Below, piece by piece: positions 21,453 through 33,299 of a stretch of DNA of 64,000 nt. A model generated the notes under the pieces. It searched no databases. It saw nothing but the letters and a program-made list of their open reading frames with translations, and had not been told where the DNA came from. The stretch lies in assembly GCA_019916065.1 (NCBI GenBank), contig CM034242.1, positions 8,118,453-8,182,452 of the forward strand, given 5' to 3'. Position 1 is the stretch's first letter. Each line of letters opens with the position of its first letter. Source of the stretch: Vitellaria paradoxa. Taxonomy: Eukaryota; Streptophyta; Magnoliopsida; Ericales; Sapotaceae. The position numbers and the translations under genes were made by a program.

Positions 21453-22973
21453 CTAGGCCTTCTGATCCCTCATCCGCTGAACCTCTTCAATCAAGACCGT
21501 CAAATTCCTGTGAGAAGACCCACCTTCTTCAACGGCTCTGTGGGCCGTCTTCCGAAGCTCCGTCACCTTCTGTCTCATCGCCTGCACCGCGTCGCCACCT
21601 CCGAGCAACCGCTTCACGGCGTTCGCTATCATCTCCCTGCTAACCCTATTATTACCATCGCAGGCGAACCGATTCCAATGCATCGAACCCACCTCCATGC
21701 CAATCTTCAACGCCTGAGTCACCAGCCTCTCGTTGTAGAACTGCTCGGAGTGCACCGGCCACGTGACCATCGGAAGGCCGGCGCACACGCCTTCCGTGAT
21801 CGAGTTCCAGCCGCAGTGACACAAGTAACCACCCACCGACGGGTGGTTCAAAATCAGAACCTGCGGAGCCCACCCCCTCACGACCAGCCCCCTGTCTTTC
21901 GTCCTCTCCTCGTAGCCCTCCGGCAGCCAACTCCGATCTCCTACCTGGTCGCGATTGTCCTTACCGTGAACCACCCAGATGAAATTGTGGCCGGAGTCCT
22001 CGAGCCCGCAAGCTATCTCCATGAGCTGATCGTCTCGGAAGCTGCAGGTGGTCCCAAAGCAGATGTAGATGACTGAATTGGGTTTCTTCGAATTAAGCCA
22101 ATTCAGGCACTCTTCCTCGTTAATCGACGACTTGAAGACTCTTTCCGCCTTCTCGCTGGGCTTCTTGTGAATCAGAGCCACCGGACCGATGTTGAAGATT
22201 TTGATGCCGGCGAGTTTTTTGTAGTGTTCGGTGTATGCCGACTCAAGCTCCTCGAAGCTGTTGACCAGAACTCCGTAGCTTCTCAACTCTGCTTCTTTGA
22301 TCTCGTTAAACCACGCGTTCTTTCCGACGTCGCTGGGGAGTTGAGACCGGGTCAGAGTGATCGCGTCGGGTAGACCCGGAACGACGAACGGCTCGTAATC
22401 GGACTGAATGCTCCAGTGGGGAGAGTCGGGACTCCCTAGAGCGGTTTCGAGGCAGAGGGAAATCACGGAGGAAACGTGGAAGAGAAAGCGGGGAATTCCG
22501 AGTTTGGCGGCGAGGTCGGCTGTCCACGGGTAGAACATGTCGGAGACAATGCAGTCCGGGGGATTAGAGAGGATGTATTCCTCGATTTGGGGGTGGAGTT
22601 GGAGGAATTCGATTTGGACCTTGCAGGCTTCCTCGAGGCTGGTGACTGTGTGGAATTTCTCGAGTGGGATTCCGGCTTTGGACGGTGGGGTGATAAGGCG
22701 GTGGAGGGAGATGTGATGGCCGGCGGCGAGTTCTTTGTCGACGTTGCTTTGGAGGACGGAGGCGACGGCGGGTATCGTGATGACGGTTACGTGGTGGCCG
22801 CGGGCGGCGAAGAGTCGGGCTGTCTCGAATATTGGGACCACGTGGCTTGGAATGACGAAGGGCACGAAGAAGAACTGCAGCGGACGCGACGGTGAGACCA
22901 TTGTGATTGCTTCGCCGGAGACACGGGCTATTGCTTCGACCGTAGTCTGTAGTTGAACCATATCAGAAAGCAT
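21453..22973 (-). CDS. UDP-glycosyltransferase, UGT73-like (group D), diverged third member
   Basis: Intronless; 506 residues from the first ATG. The PSPG box runs W368-Q411 (HCGW at 386-389, final Gln), the catalytic His is H44 in PSHVVPIF and the partner Asp is D145. It shares with copies 1 and 2 the EPFVVPGLPD-ITLTRSQLP stretch and the C-terminal AVEEGGSSHRNLTVLIEE segment, so all three come from one ancestor, but it is clearly older. The first 24 residues are not found in the other two. The ATG at 22901 (MVSPSRPLQFFFVPF) would give 482 residues and better matches the family start. It ends 1.5 kb before a Mutator-like element. The enzyme would glucosylate a small acceptor in the cytosol; the acceptor is unknown. 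Confidence 0.92.
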   Translation of the reverse strand: MLSDMVQLQTTVEAIARVSGEAITMVSPSRPLQFFFVPFVIPSHVVPIFETARLFAARGHHVTVITIPAVASVLQSNVDKELAAGHHISLHRLITPPSKAGIPLEKFHTVTSLEEACKVQIEFLQLHPQIEEYILSNPPDCIVSDMFYPWTADLAAKLGIPRFLFHVSSVISLCLETALGSPDSPHWSIQSDYEPFVVPGLPDAITLTRSQLPSDVGKNAWFNEIKEAELRSYGVLVNSFEELESAYTEHYKKLAGIKIFNIGPVALIHKKPSEKAERVFKSSINEEECLNWLNSKKPNSVIYICFGTTCSFRDDQLMEIACGLEDSGHNFIWVVHGKDNRDQVGDRSWLPEGYEERTKDRGLVVRGWAPQVLILNHPSVGGYLCHCGWNSITEGVCAGLPMVTWPVHSEQFYNERLVTQALKIGMEVGSMHWNRFACDGNNRVSREMIANAVKRLLGGGDAVQAMRQKVTELRKTAHRAVEEGGSSHRNLTVLIEEVQRMRDQKA

Positions 22974-23039
22974 ATCTATATATATTATTATAACGGCCTT
23001 CGTTGCACGCTTTACTCTCTCTTAAAATAATAATAATAA

Positions 23040-23580
23040 GGGTAAATTTCACTAACTTTTTTTGAGGATTCTGACATCAATAAAAACTTCTCCTGAGATT
23101 TTGAAATGACACTGTACTCCCTTTCTTTACCAGGTAAATTTCACTAACCTCCCTTAATCTATTTTTTTTTGTTGGGAGTAAGAAAAAATAAGATAAATTA
23201 AGATAAAATGTAGTTTAAGGTTGATTTTGGAGTCATTTTTTTCTAAAAAGTAGCAAACTGTGGGATAAATTAAGATAAAATGTAATTTAAGGTTAATTTT
23301 GGCATCTTTTTTTCTGAAAAGTAGTAAACTGTGAGGACGATTTTTCAAATCTATTCCCACGGATTCAAAAAAATTCACAAAAAATAGTGACAATGATACT
23401 CGTTTGAAAACTTTCGATATAAAGAATATGATTGTGTAAAAAATTTACACATTCAGAAACCTCAAAGGAGGTTAGTGAAATTTACCCGGTAAAAGAAGGG
23501 AGGGCAATGTCATTTCAAAAACCTCAAGAAAAATTTCTGTTGGTGTCAGAAACCTCAGGGAAGATTAGCGAAATTTACCC
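23040..23580. mobile_element. Short Mutator-like element (MITE size)
   Basis: 541 bp with inverted repeats of about 130 bp. The left end starts GGGTAAATTTCACTAAC and the right end is its complement, ending TTAGCGAAATTTACCC. The flanks TAATAATAA (23031-23039) and TAATAGTAA (23581-23589) form a 9-bp target duplication with one mismatch. The terminal sequence GGGTAAATT is shared with the element at 98-1560. No coding capacity. It lies just upstream of the third UGT gene, in its presumed promoter region. Confidence 0.8.
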
Positions 23581-23589
23581 TAATAGTAA

Positions 23590-25710
23590 TAATGTCTCCA
23601 TCACTTTCACTCATTTAAATATAAAAAATCTCAATCCTTCCGGTTCAACCCAAAAAATTAATCAATTTTTTTTTTCAATCATCCGTATTAATACATTTTT
23701 ATTACAACATATATTTATATATATATACATACACATATATACAAACCACATATTAATACACACCAAAATGTCTATATTATTATTTTGGATGGAGATTTTT
23801 ATACTTTTTTATTAATTTCATCGCTCCACAATAGCATCAATAATCAATAAAAAAGAATAATATAAAGTAAGAGAAATTAATAAATGAATGTATTTATTAT
23901 TTTTTATTAATAAAAAATAATAATTTTTTTTTTTTTTTTTGCTAACATGGCACAAATAAGATTTAGACTTTAAACGATAAATATTTAATAGAAAATTCAA
24001 GCAACTCATAATTAACTAACTTTATTTAGAAATTTATACCAATTTACAATAGCTTTATATTATTTACCCACCACCTTATATTAATTTTGGATTTTAGTGA
24101 ATACTGGTTTAGGCTTTTTATATTAATATTAATTTAGTATCACTGCTGCACTATTAATATATGCATCTTTTTCTCTTTGTTCATTGGCATATGTGTATCA
24201 TTTAAATTTTTTTTTTAATGCTTGATGTAACTCTTTCTTTTAATTAATACAATATGATTTAATTTTTAAAAATATAATTTAATAAATTAAAATTTTAAAA
24301 TTCTACGTATATGAAGTTTTACTCCAAGTGTAATTGAGACGTTAAAAAAAAAAAAAGAATGATATATCTAAAATTTAAGTTTTTCAGTTATTGAAACGGA
24401 ATTTTTAATTCAAAGATTGATTTTTTTTTTTTAATTCCCAACTAAGGCTGACCAGGTGAGACGCGCGTCCCACGAGGGTCTTCTAGTGCTGCCCACGTGG
24501 TTGTATGCCTCCCTCTGTTTGCAAAATAAAATAAAATAATAGATGCGTTTGGAGTGATAAAAATTGAAATAAAGTGAGATAATTTACAGGTTCATAATTT
24601 GTGCAGTGAAATAAAAAGTGAATAACTTTTAAAAATTTTCAGAAATTTTTAGAGTTTTTAAGTAATTTTTAACAAACTACCCGCATCAAAAATAGAATAT
24701 AAAATTAAAAATAAAAGTTAATTACAATGTCACTCCTGAGTTATGACCCAGCGGCGGCATATCACGTTACTACAAGTCGAAAAATGTATAATTAGTGTTT
24801 AATGATTCAATTAACTTCCATTGTAGATTTTGTATTGGATAAATTTAATAAATAAGTGTGATTACCGCATAGTCCACTAGAGTATACATTTTAAACTAGT
24901 TATTTTCATTATTTTTATCTAAAAATATTATTTAAATTTTCTTGAATAAATTACACTTATCTCTCCTCTATATTTGGGTACACTCGCACTTATTATTTTC
25001 AAATATTTACCACAATTAATTTTTTTTTCAATCTAAGTATCAACATTAAACACAAAGCAGCGTAGAGAACTTAAAAAAATTATGTAAGATTTCTTTTTTA
25101 ATCTGAATAAAATGCTGTCAAGATTTTTATATTATAATTTAATTCCATCTCCAAAATTAAATTAAATGTTCAAAAATATGAAACAACAAGAAGAAGCAAA
25201 AATATTGCAAATTATTCTCTTTATTTTTTAACTTTTGAATTTTTCAAAAGACATTTTGAAGAATTTATATTGTCAAAAAAATTAAAGAATTATCTGATAT
25301 AATTTTTACATGTGACCACGCTATTTTTAATTCAACATCGATAGTCAAATCAACAAAAAGATTAGGTTACAATAAACCTTTCAAAATAATAGGTATAAAT
25401 TTGAATTACAAACGTTAAGGGTTGATATCTAGAATTAGCAAAATGCAAAATTTTTGAGTAAGAAAATAAATATATTTGAAACGATAACAGGTAAATAAAA
25501 AAATTTGATAATAGTAACGAAAAACTATTGTGGGTACACTGTCAATTTACATCTTTCCAATAAGGAGTGTCTTTGAAGTGATAAAAAAGTGAGATAAAGT
25601 AAAATAAGTTGTGGATTCATAATTCGTGTAGTGAGACAAAAAGTAAATAATTATTAAAGATTTTTAAATATTTTTAAAAATTTTTAGAGAATTACAGCAC
25701 ATTAAATGAA
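23590..25710. other. AT-rich intergenic region
   Basis: No supportable gene. Two stretches (24546-24665 and 25561-25690) belong to a dispersed repeat of the form TTTGGAGTGATAAAAA...GTGAGATAA...TTCATAATT. Confidence 0.5.
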
Positions 25711-25955
25711 GCTAAGGATGACCGAGTGATATTAGTCGCATACATCGAGTGTGCACTTAGATATCTCCTCCATTAACGAGGGAATGGGTTCACAAGGAAT
25801 TCCAATCCATAAGAACAAAGTAAATTTAAGGTGCTAAGGATGACCGAGTGATGTTAGTCGCATACAACGAGTGTGCACTTAGGATATCTCCTCTATTAAC
25901 GAGGGAATGGGTTTACAAGGAATTCCAATCCATAAGAACAAAGTAAATTTAAAGT
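25711..25955. repeat. Tandem duplication, two 122-bp copies
   Basis: GCTAAGGATGACCGAGTGAT begins at 25711 and again at 25833, and the following about 120 bp match with a few substitutions and one 1-bp indel. Confidence 0.9.
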
Positions 25956-26087
25956 AAATTTAAGGTGTGTTTAGAGCGTTAAAAAGTGAAATAAAATGAA
26001 ATAAAATTAGATAAGTTGTAGATTTATAATTTATACAAAGAAATTAAAAATAAATAATTTTAAAAATTTTTTATTGTCACGAAGTGG

Positions 26088-26378
26088 CCCCCGCGGGCGT
26101 AGCATGGTTGGTACTCGGGCAGCAGATTACACCCAAGGATGCAGGTTCGAGTCCTAGCAGCCGCAGTGTGGGAGTTTCACCCTCTTATGGGGGTGGTTCC
26201 TTGTGGGCACCAGGCACTGATCCTCCTGTTTAGTAGGCCGCCGTGTACCCCAATTTACCTCCTCCACCATTCCCTTGGGGTTGGGGGTGTACCCCAATTT
26301 ACCTCCTCTACCATTCCCTTGGGGTTGGGGGTGGGGCCTCTGGGGGCAAGGATATCGCCTTTTGCACCCAATAAAATC
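26088..26378 (+). mobile_element. tRNA-derived SINE
   Basis: 291 bp flanked by an exact 10-bp target duplication CACGAAGTGG (26078-26087 and 26379-26388). The head has a pol III box A-like stretch (TAGCATGGTTGG, 26100-26111) and a perfect box B, GGTTCGAGTCC (26144-26154). The body contains an internal tandem duplication of about 44 bp (GTGTACCCCAATTTACCTCC, twice, from about 26242). It has no protein-coding meaning despite a long open frame. Confidence 0.85.
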
Positions 26379-26505
26379 CACGAAGTGGAGTGCGAAATTC
26401 AAATTTCATGTCATCAACGACTGAAAAAACACCGTCAAAAGTTGCAGACTGTAACTGAGCAGCAAGAAAGACCTACGGACCTTTCAAATCATTTCAATGA
26501 CATGA

Positions 26506-26549
<44 letters not shown>

Positions 26550-26550
26550 T
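26506..26550. repeat. (AT)n/(TG)n compound microsatellite
   Basis: An AT run followed by about twelve TG units. Confidence 0.9.
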
Positions 26551-26984
26551 AATGTGTACAATGTATGAAATTAAATAACATTTTTATAGATAAAATATAA
26601 TTTTTATATACATAACAAAATATTTTAATAAAATTACATAATCTCACTTTTTTTCATGAATCGAATAACAAAATCTTGAAAAGAATTAGAAAGGGAAAAT
26701 TATTAAAAAATCTTAACTTTTTTTAGTTAAAAAAATAATTTCATCTCATTCAAATTCCCAATACTCAAACTATATGTTATGCACATGAGTTTATATATAT
26801 CAAACCATATGTTTTACATACCTAAAATGAAGGGATTTATTGAGTTTGATGATTCACCATGCTTCATCGTTATTGGTACTTCTCTGCCTTCTTACTTTTT
26901 TTTTCCTAATTGAAAAACAAAATCTTAAAAGAATTAGAGAAAGAAAATTATGATAGGTAGAGTTAACCAATTTGTGTGATAGAG

Positions 26985-27811
26985 GGAGAGAAATTAAAAA
27001 AAAAAGAGTGACTTTTCAGTTTTCTTGTTATTTTGTATTTTTCTGACTCTTTTTTAATGCAAACCTCTACTAATGAAAGGGAATACTGTGCAGAGAGATA
27101 GAGGGAGGTGTGACTCTCTTTTAATGATTTTTTAGTATTATATATTTCAAGTGGAGAGAGAAAGTGACTTTTTAGTTTTCTTTATATATTTTATTTTTTA
27201 ACTCCTTTTTAATGCAAACTCCTTTTAATGAAATTTTATTATTACACATTCTATGTGAAGATGGAGAGTGACTTTTTAATTTTTTAATTTTTATTTTTTA
27301 CTCTTTTTTAATGTAAATTTCTTTTCATTTTAGCTAGAGAGAAAAAGAATGACTTTTCATTTTTTAATTTTTAATTTTTTTACTCTTTTTTAATGTAAAC
27401 TTTTACCAATGATCAGTATAATTGTGCACAAAGAGAGAGAATGTGTGACTCTCTTTTAATGAGTTTTGAGTTTTTATTATTATCCATTACAAGTGGAAAG
27501 AGAGATAATATTATTTTAAAGATAAAATCAAAATTCATTAGAAGAAAAAGAGAAATGGATAGTGAAAAGTTATGTCACGTAGAATCAAGACGAAGAAGAT
27601 GAGGAGGGAGAAATACATAATTTTAGTATTATAATATAGATAGCCACCCTACTTATTACTTTAAATCAATAGTTGACATGAACATATACATATATAGGCA
27701 CCCTGTCTACTAATTTTTTTCATCCGATGACTTGAATATATATATAGGCACCCTACCTATTACTTCAAATCAGTAGTTGACATGAATATATACACATATA
27801 TAGCCACCCTG
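26985..27811. repeat. Diverged low-order tandem repeats
   Basis: From 26985 to 27480 the pattern GAGAG...GTGACTTTTCAGTTTTCT...TTTTTTAATGCAAAC recurs about four to five times with drift. From 27641 to 27811 a unit of about 52 bp (AGCCACCCT...TAGTTGACATGAATATATA) recurs about three times. No gene. Confidence 0.65.
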
Positions 27812-28181
27812 CCAATTAATTCTTGGATATATGACACATACACCCTCCAGGTTTAAGATAATATTCACTTATCTCTCTTGGTAATTAATAAAATTTTAAA
27901 AAGGAAAGAGAATTCTATTTTGACCTTGGTAATTTATAAAACTTTAAAAAGAAAAGAAATTCTATTTTGACCCTATATCTTTAGTAAAGAATTTAAACTT
28001 GATCCTATAATTTTAACTATTTTCCATATATATTCCTAGAGCTATTAAGAGTTATTTTTAAGCCAAGAGACCATAAGTATAGATGATTAGGCTAACTCTG
28101 ATTCATCTTTAACCCACTGTTAAACGTGTTAATGATTATTTAAAAGACTAAATCTGAGCTTATGAGTGAGGTCCTTTAAAG
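27812..28181. other. Noncoding flank of the pararetrovirus copy
   Basis: AT-rich and without a supportable gene. Part of it may be viral leader, but I see no decisive mark. Confidence 0.35.
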
Positions 28182-28640
28182 ATGAATAAATTGGAAATGG
28201 CTAACAATGGTAATAGAGGATTTTTATGTGTAAGAGAAAATGAGAAAGAAATTTTTGAACATCAAGTTCATGTTTCTAAAAAAAGAACCTAATAGTTTAA
28301 ATATTGTAAGAACTTTAAATTTCTTAGTAGATAGTATATTTGAAACTATTAGTACTTTAAATAAAATAGAAAACAAAATAAATAAAATAAATAATGTCAA
28401 TCTACTAGCAAACACAAAAATTTTGCTGGAACAAATAGTCAACAAAGACTTTGGAGGTAAAACATCTAATCTTCAAACGGATGAAGATGATAAAATTCTT
28501 ACCTTGTACACAGGAGGAAAAAAATGATTTGATGAAATCTTAGTTGTGAAAAACATTACTAAGAAAAAGCTTATAAAGATTTTCAAGTTAATAAAGAAAT
28601 ATTGGAATATTCGAGATCTAGATATATGGATGAAAATGAT
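28182..28640 (+). pseudogene. First small ORF remnant of the pararetrovirus
   Basis: Begins at an ATG at 28182 and changes frame within about 120 bp. The 28240-28527 frame has an Ile/Leu/Asn-rich helical stretch (FETISTLNKIENKINKINN) that would form a coiled coil. Small coiled-coil proteins occur early in several Caulimoviridae genomes (virion-associated type). The assignment is by position and shape only. Confidence 0.4.
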
Positions 28641-28739
28641 GTAAAAGAAACAGATAAATTGCTCACCCAAATGCAAACTCTCTATAATCAACATGAAAAC
28701 CTATTCAACATGAAAACGTATTCAAAACCTATTCAAAGA

Positions 28740-30060
28740 ATATGAATACGTTTTCACTTTAGACTCTGATTCTGAAAATTCAGATAAAAAATACTAATCA
28801 ACCAGTATGGTGAATGAAGATGAAACTGATTATGAAGTAGAAATAACAGTTGATCCAGAATTAGAAGAAGAATTAGCAAAACTCTAAACCTAAACAAAAA
28901 CCTAGAAAAGAGAAAAATAAGAACATTAGATCGTCTAGATGAAGATCCAGAAATTAAACCAGTAATTGAAAAAAGAACTTCTTTTGAATATATCAATGTA
29001 AAAGAAGAAGGTAAATCTAATTCTAACGAGATTTATGTTAAAGAAGAATATTAACCTAATCTTTCTAAAAGAGAAGGCTTAACTAAATTTAATATTACTG
29101 TACATGGGATATATCTAAATCTTGATAATATACATCTCAAAGATTGTGAAAGCACCATTGAAGAATGGGCAGAAGCCATTTTCATTGTCATAACCCATTT
29201 TTGTAGCAAGAACATTACAAGAAAATGTTTTAAATTGGTTAAAAGTCGAGGAAAGATCAGAAGATGGAAAACGGGAAAAAATTTTCCCGTTTTACTTAGT
29301 GAAGATAAAGAAAATGATATTGTAAAAATTCTTTCAAAATTTTCTACATTAATCAAAAGAAATTTTTGTGGGATAACATCTTTAAATGAATACTAAAAAG
29401 AGGTAAATATGTTTTATTAAAAATAAAACTTTGCGATATCTATAAATACACAGATTTTGTAAAGTTATATAAAAAACACTTCTGAATATTAAAACAAAAA
29501 AGTATGACTCATTGGAAAAATATGTTAAAACTAAAAAGAGGTAAATATGTTTTATTAAAAATAAAACTTTGCGATATCTATATATACACAGATTTTGTAA
29601 AGTTATATAAAAAACACTTCTGAATGTTAAAATAAAAAAGTATGACTCATTGGAAAGAATAGTTTTTCTATAAACTCCCAAACCCATGAAATGAAATATG
29701 TGAAAAACAATATTCAGAATATCAACAAAAAATTAGTAGTTCTGAAAAGCCCAGAAATAGGTAAAAAATCAATTATCAAAATCAATAGAAGGAAAAGTCT
29801 ATCATGACAAAATTTTAAAAGAAAATTAAAAAATTGGATGTTCTGTGAATAAACCATATCACAAACGTAAGAAAAAATACTTTAAAATCAAAAAGTGAAA
29901 ATTTGGAAATAAAAGAATATTTTTAAAAAAGAAATATGTTAGAACATCTGAGAAGAAAAACTTTGGGATGAAATCATTGAAAAATTGCACTTACTATTTT
30001 TGCAATGAAAAAGTACATATTATATCTAATTGTCCAAAAGAAATAATAAGATAGTCAAAT
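28740..30060 (+). pseudogene. Coat protein remnant of the pararetrovirus
   Basis: An acidic Asp/Glu-rich stretch (28770-29050) is followed by a capsid-like segment containing STIEEWAEAIFIVITHF (29150-29200), then a basic region and a cysteine-histidine knuckle at about 29985-30030 of the form C...C-x4-H-x4-C. The spacing at the first cysteine is off, and the loop reads KVH where GH is usual. A 138-bp tandem duplication (29393-29659) sits inside. Many stops. The capsid and nucleic-acid-binding roles are inferred from family arrangement. Confidence 0.65.
29393..29659. repeat. 138-bp tandem duplication inside the viral coat region
   Basis: CTAAAAAGAGGTAAATATGT begins at 29393 and again at 29531, and the following about 125 bp are almost identical. 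It lengthens the coat region and must post-date or coincide with loss of function. Confidence 0.92.
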
Positions 30061-30439
30061 TTCTGGAAGAAAATAACCTCAAAATTTGCTTGGGAGAAGA
30101 GATAAGTTTGGAAGAAGTTTTATATGAACTAGAATTTGTTTTTTTAGATTCTTCAGAACAAAGTAAAAAATTCATTTTCACAATGCAGGAAACAAATCCT
30201 ACTAATAAAAATTTGAAAACTTTTGAATCTATCCCTAAATACTAATTAAATCAAATTTATCAGAAAACATAGTCAAGGAAGATATGACCATTGAAAATGA
30301 TAAATTAGTTAGATATAAAAATCTTAAAATTGAAGACTTATATCACAAATCCAAATTTAAACATTGGCAAGCCTAACACTTCGAAAGATGCGAAAGAATA
30401 ACAGAAGCAAAATCCTTTTCTAATGGGCAAGTTGAAATA

Positions 30440-31150
30440 AAAATTTTTTGACAAAAAAAAAATTAAGAGACTTAAAGACAATTATCCTAAGATAAAATTT
30501 ATTTACATTGGTATAATCCAAACAGAGATTAGACCATTATTCAGACTTAGAGTGGATTCACCAATCCTATGTGTAATCCAAGATAAGAGATTTTATGACC
30601 TGTTCAATCACTAATAAGGGGAATAGAACTCAATTTAGTTTCTAAAGAAATTCTCTTCAGAATCAAACCAAATTATTTTTGTATCTATAAATGACAAAAA
30701 AAACCAAGGCACATTAACTTTGAATAACCAAACCTAGACTATCAAAATGGACGGTAATGCCAATGATTTAAAATATATTGAAAAGCTGTTCAACAATTAA
30801 TCAGTGATACTGAAATGAAAACAAAAGATTTGTTAATTCAGTATGGTTGAATTATATGAACTCAAACCATTTAACACCAAAATCAAACTAAGATTAATCG
30901 ATATAAAAGATTTGAGAACACCTAAAAAATGGGTATTTGAAAATTTCACGAGAAATCAACTATAATCTTCTCATAAATTAATTGAATTTCAAGTACCACG
31001 TAATGTACTCTACTTCAGAAATAACAAGTTATTTGCAAGTAAAAAATTATTTAAAATAGATAACTTCAAAAATATTGAAGAAGGTTCCTCAAGCTCAAGT
31101 CTCATTGACAAATAAACTGGATTAAGAAAGATCCAAGTTCCAATTCTTCC
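30440..31150 (+). pseudogene. Movement protein-like remnant of the pararetrovirus
   Basis: A segment at about 30495-30605 reads FIYIGIIQTEIRPLFRL and, further on, SPILCVIQDKRF, similar in pattern to the core of the 30K-type movement proteins of Caulimoviridae. It lies between the coat and protease regions. Stops and shifts are frequent downstream, so the limits are approximate. The protein would have modified plasmodesmata for cell-to-cell spread. Confidence 0.5.
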
Positions 31151-31239
31151 TGGAAGTTCTTCTAATGAATAAGAATAAAAATCCATTATTTTTGAACAAC
31201 TAAATATAGATTTAGAAACAATATTCTTTTCTTATAACT

Positions 31240-32880
31240 AAAATAAGATAAAATATTGTTATATTGAAGTTACATTTCAACTTGAAGACTATAAATTATA
31301 TAGCTTACATACACTTGTAGACATTGGAATTACAACTGCGATATATCAACTAAATACCATATCCAAAGAATATTGGATGCAAATGAAAAATCGTGTCTTC
31401 GAAAAAAAAAATTGCTAATGACACCACATCTATAATGAATTTCAAAGAAAATGACATTATATTCTCTATAAAAACAACTAAAGGTAAAAAGACCTTTAAA
31501 ATTCTTTTAGGAAATTATATTTAATGTTTTTTTTATATGCATGAAGATATACTTTTAGGAAATAATTTCACAACTCAATATTATTTTATGAGCGTATCTC
31601 ATAATTTTGTAATCTTAACTGATAGACACAAATTTTATCAAATTCCTTTGTTAAAAACTCATGATTCAATCAGCACTTAGGAAATAATTTCCCAACTCAA
31701 TATTATTCTATGAGCGTATCTCGTAATTATGTAATCTTGACTGATAAACACAAATTTTATCAAATTCTTTTGTTAAAAACTTATGATTTAATCTGCAGTA
31801 AATGATTTATGCAAGTCAAGCGTGGTGGTAGTAGTCCAATTTTAATCGATTCATTAAATTAATTGATGCATCTCATTAGGTTTATAACAAATTAAGCCCA
31901 AACTTTTCAGAAAATCCTCTAATACTATGGGAAAAAACTCCCAAATACTATCATCTAGAAGAAAAAGATGAACAGAAGATAATTAGGATAAAACCTACAG
32001 TATATATCAAACAGGATATAGACAAATTTCAAGTTCAAATAAAAGAACCGGATAAAAAAACTTATAAAACCAACTAAAAGTCAACATTCCAATATTGCTT
32101 TTCTTGTAAAGAATCACAATGAAAGAAAAAAATAGGAAAAGCCATGATGGTCATTAATTACAAAAAATTGAATGAAAATCTGATCTTTGATGGGTATTTT
32201 ATACCTACAAAAAATGTTTTAGTAACTCAAACTAGATGTGCTAAAATATTTAGTAAGTTTATTGTAAATTAATTTTTTGGTAAATCAAGCTTATAGAAAA
32301 ATCAAAACTATTCCTTAAAAATGTGAAAAACATTCAAAAGAATTTCAATATAAAAATTAAATAAAAAGAGGAAGATATAAGGAGATTAAAAGAAATCAAA
32401 ATTTTGTTTAAACTTAATTTAAAGGTTTACTTTCCTGCAGAATCTGATCTCCGAATGTTGGATACAGATGCCTCAGAAATGTTTTGGAAAGTAGTACTGA
32501 AAGCGGTAAAAATAAAAGAAAAATCTAAACAACAAGATATTCTCAAAACAAGAAAATACTATCTTTCTAATTAGTACTAAAAGCGGTTATGAAGAATTAA
32601 TATGTGGATATAATTTTGGTAAACTTAAACCAAATAAACTTAATTATATTATTTTTTAAAAAGAATTCTTAATCATAAAAAATGGTATAAAGAGATTTCA
32701 AATCTATTTAACTCCTGTTAAGTTTTTAATAAGAACAGATAATCAAGCGGTTAAAAACTTTCTTAAAACAAAAAGAATTGAAGATAATCATAAAAGAATT
32801 AGGTGATCCATTATATTTCTCAGTATCCATTTAAAGTTGAGCATATTAGTCTATTAAAAATATTCTTGTAAAGATTATCT
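31240..32880 (+). pseudogene. Protease - partial reverse transcriptase - RNase H remnant
   Basis: The protease segment has LVDIGITTAIY with the active-site Asp at 31320-31322; the middle residue of the D-x-G triplet is Ile instead of Thr/Ser. The RT begins with MVINYKKLNENLIFDGYFIP (near 32145-32205) and reads to about 32265. It then passes directly into sequence that precedes the RNase H, so the palm with its YxDD motif is not found in place. The RNase H has LDTDASEMFW at 32458-32488 and LIRTDNQAVKNFL near 32728-32766. A 122-bp tandem duplication (31555-31797) lies between protease and RT. Numerous stops. Confidence 0.85.
31555..31797. repeat. 122-bp tandem duplication inside the viral polymerase gene
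   Basis: TTAGGAAATAATTTC begins at 31555 and again at 31677, and the next about 115 bp match with about eight substitutions by eye. It is older or faster-evolving than the 138-bp one. Confidence 0.9.
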
Positions 32881-33299
32881 TAGCAAGCATTCAAATAGAT
32901 ATTAAAGATTAATAAAAGTCTTTATATTGCAGAAATCTTCAAAAAAATCAAATAAGGCTGAGATATCTATGGCAACCAGCTTTAAGGATAAAGAAGTATC
33001 AATTAAATAAGTTGAAAATACTTTTTTCTAGAAAAACATTCGAGAAAAGCTTGTTTTAAGGAAGATATGCACAAGCAATGCTAAAAAAGCCACTTGCTTT
33101 GACTGAAAAAGCCATACTAGACTTCTTCAATCCTGATTTGGAGAACAAACTCCATGATCCCCTGAACAAAATATAGACAAGTCATATTTCAGGAAAAAAC
33201 TATAAATTCTGCAAAATAATGACAAAAATGGTATACGAGTTAAAAAGACTCCAAGACAGTTAATAATTTTAAAGAATGGTCAAAAAATATGATTTCAAA

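Noticed and set aside
26095..26165. Possible tRNA gene
   Set aside because: It has A- and B-box-like promoter parts but no cloverleaf; it is the head of a SINE with target repeats.
26139..26552. 137-residue open frame
   Set aside because: It lies in the SINE and a microsatellite.
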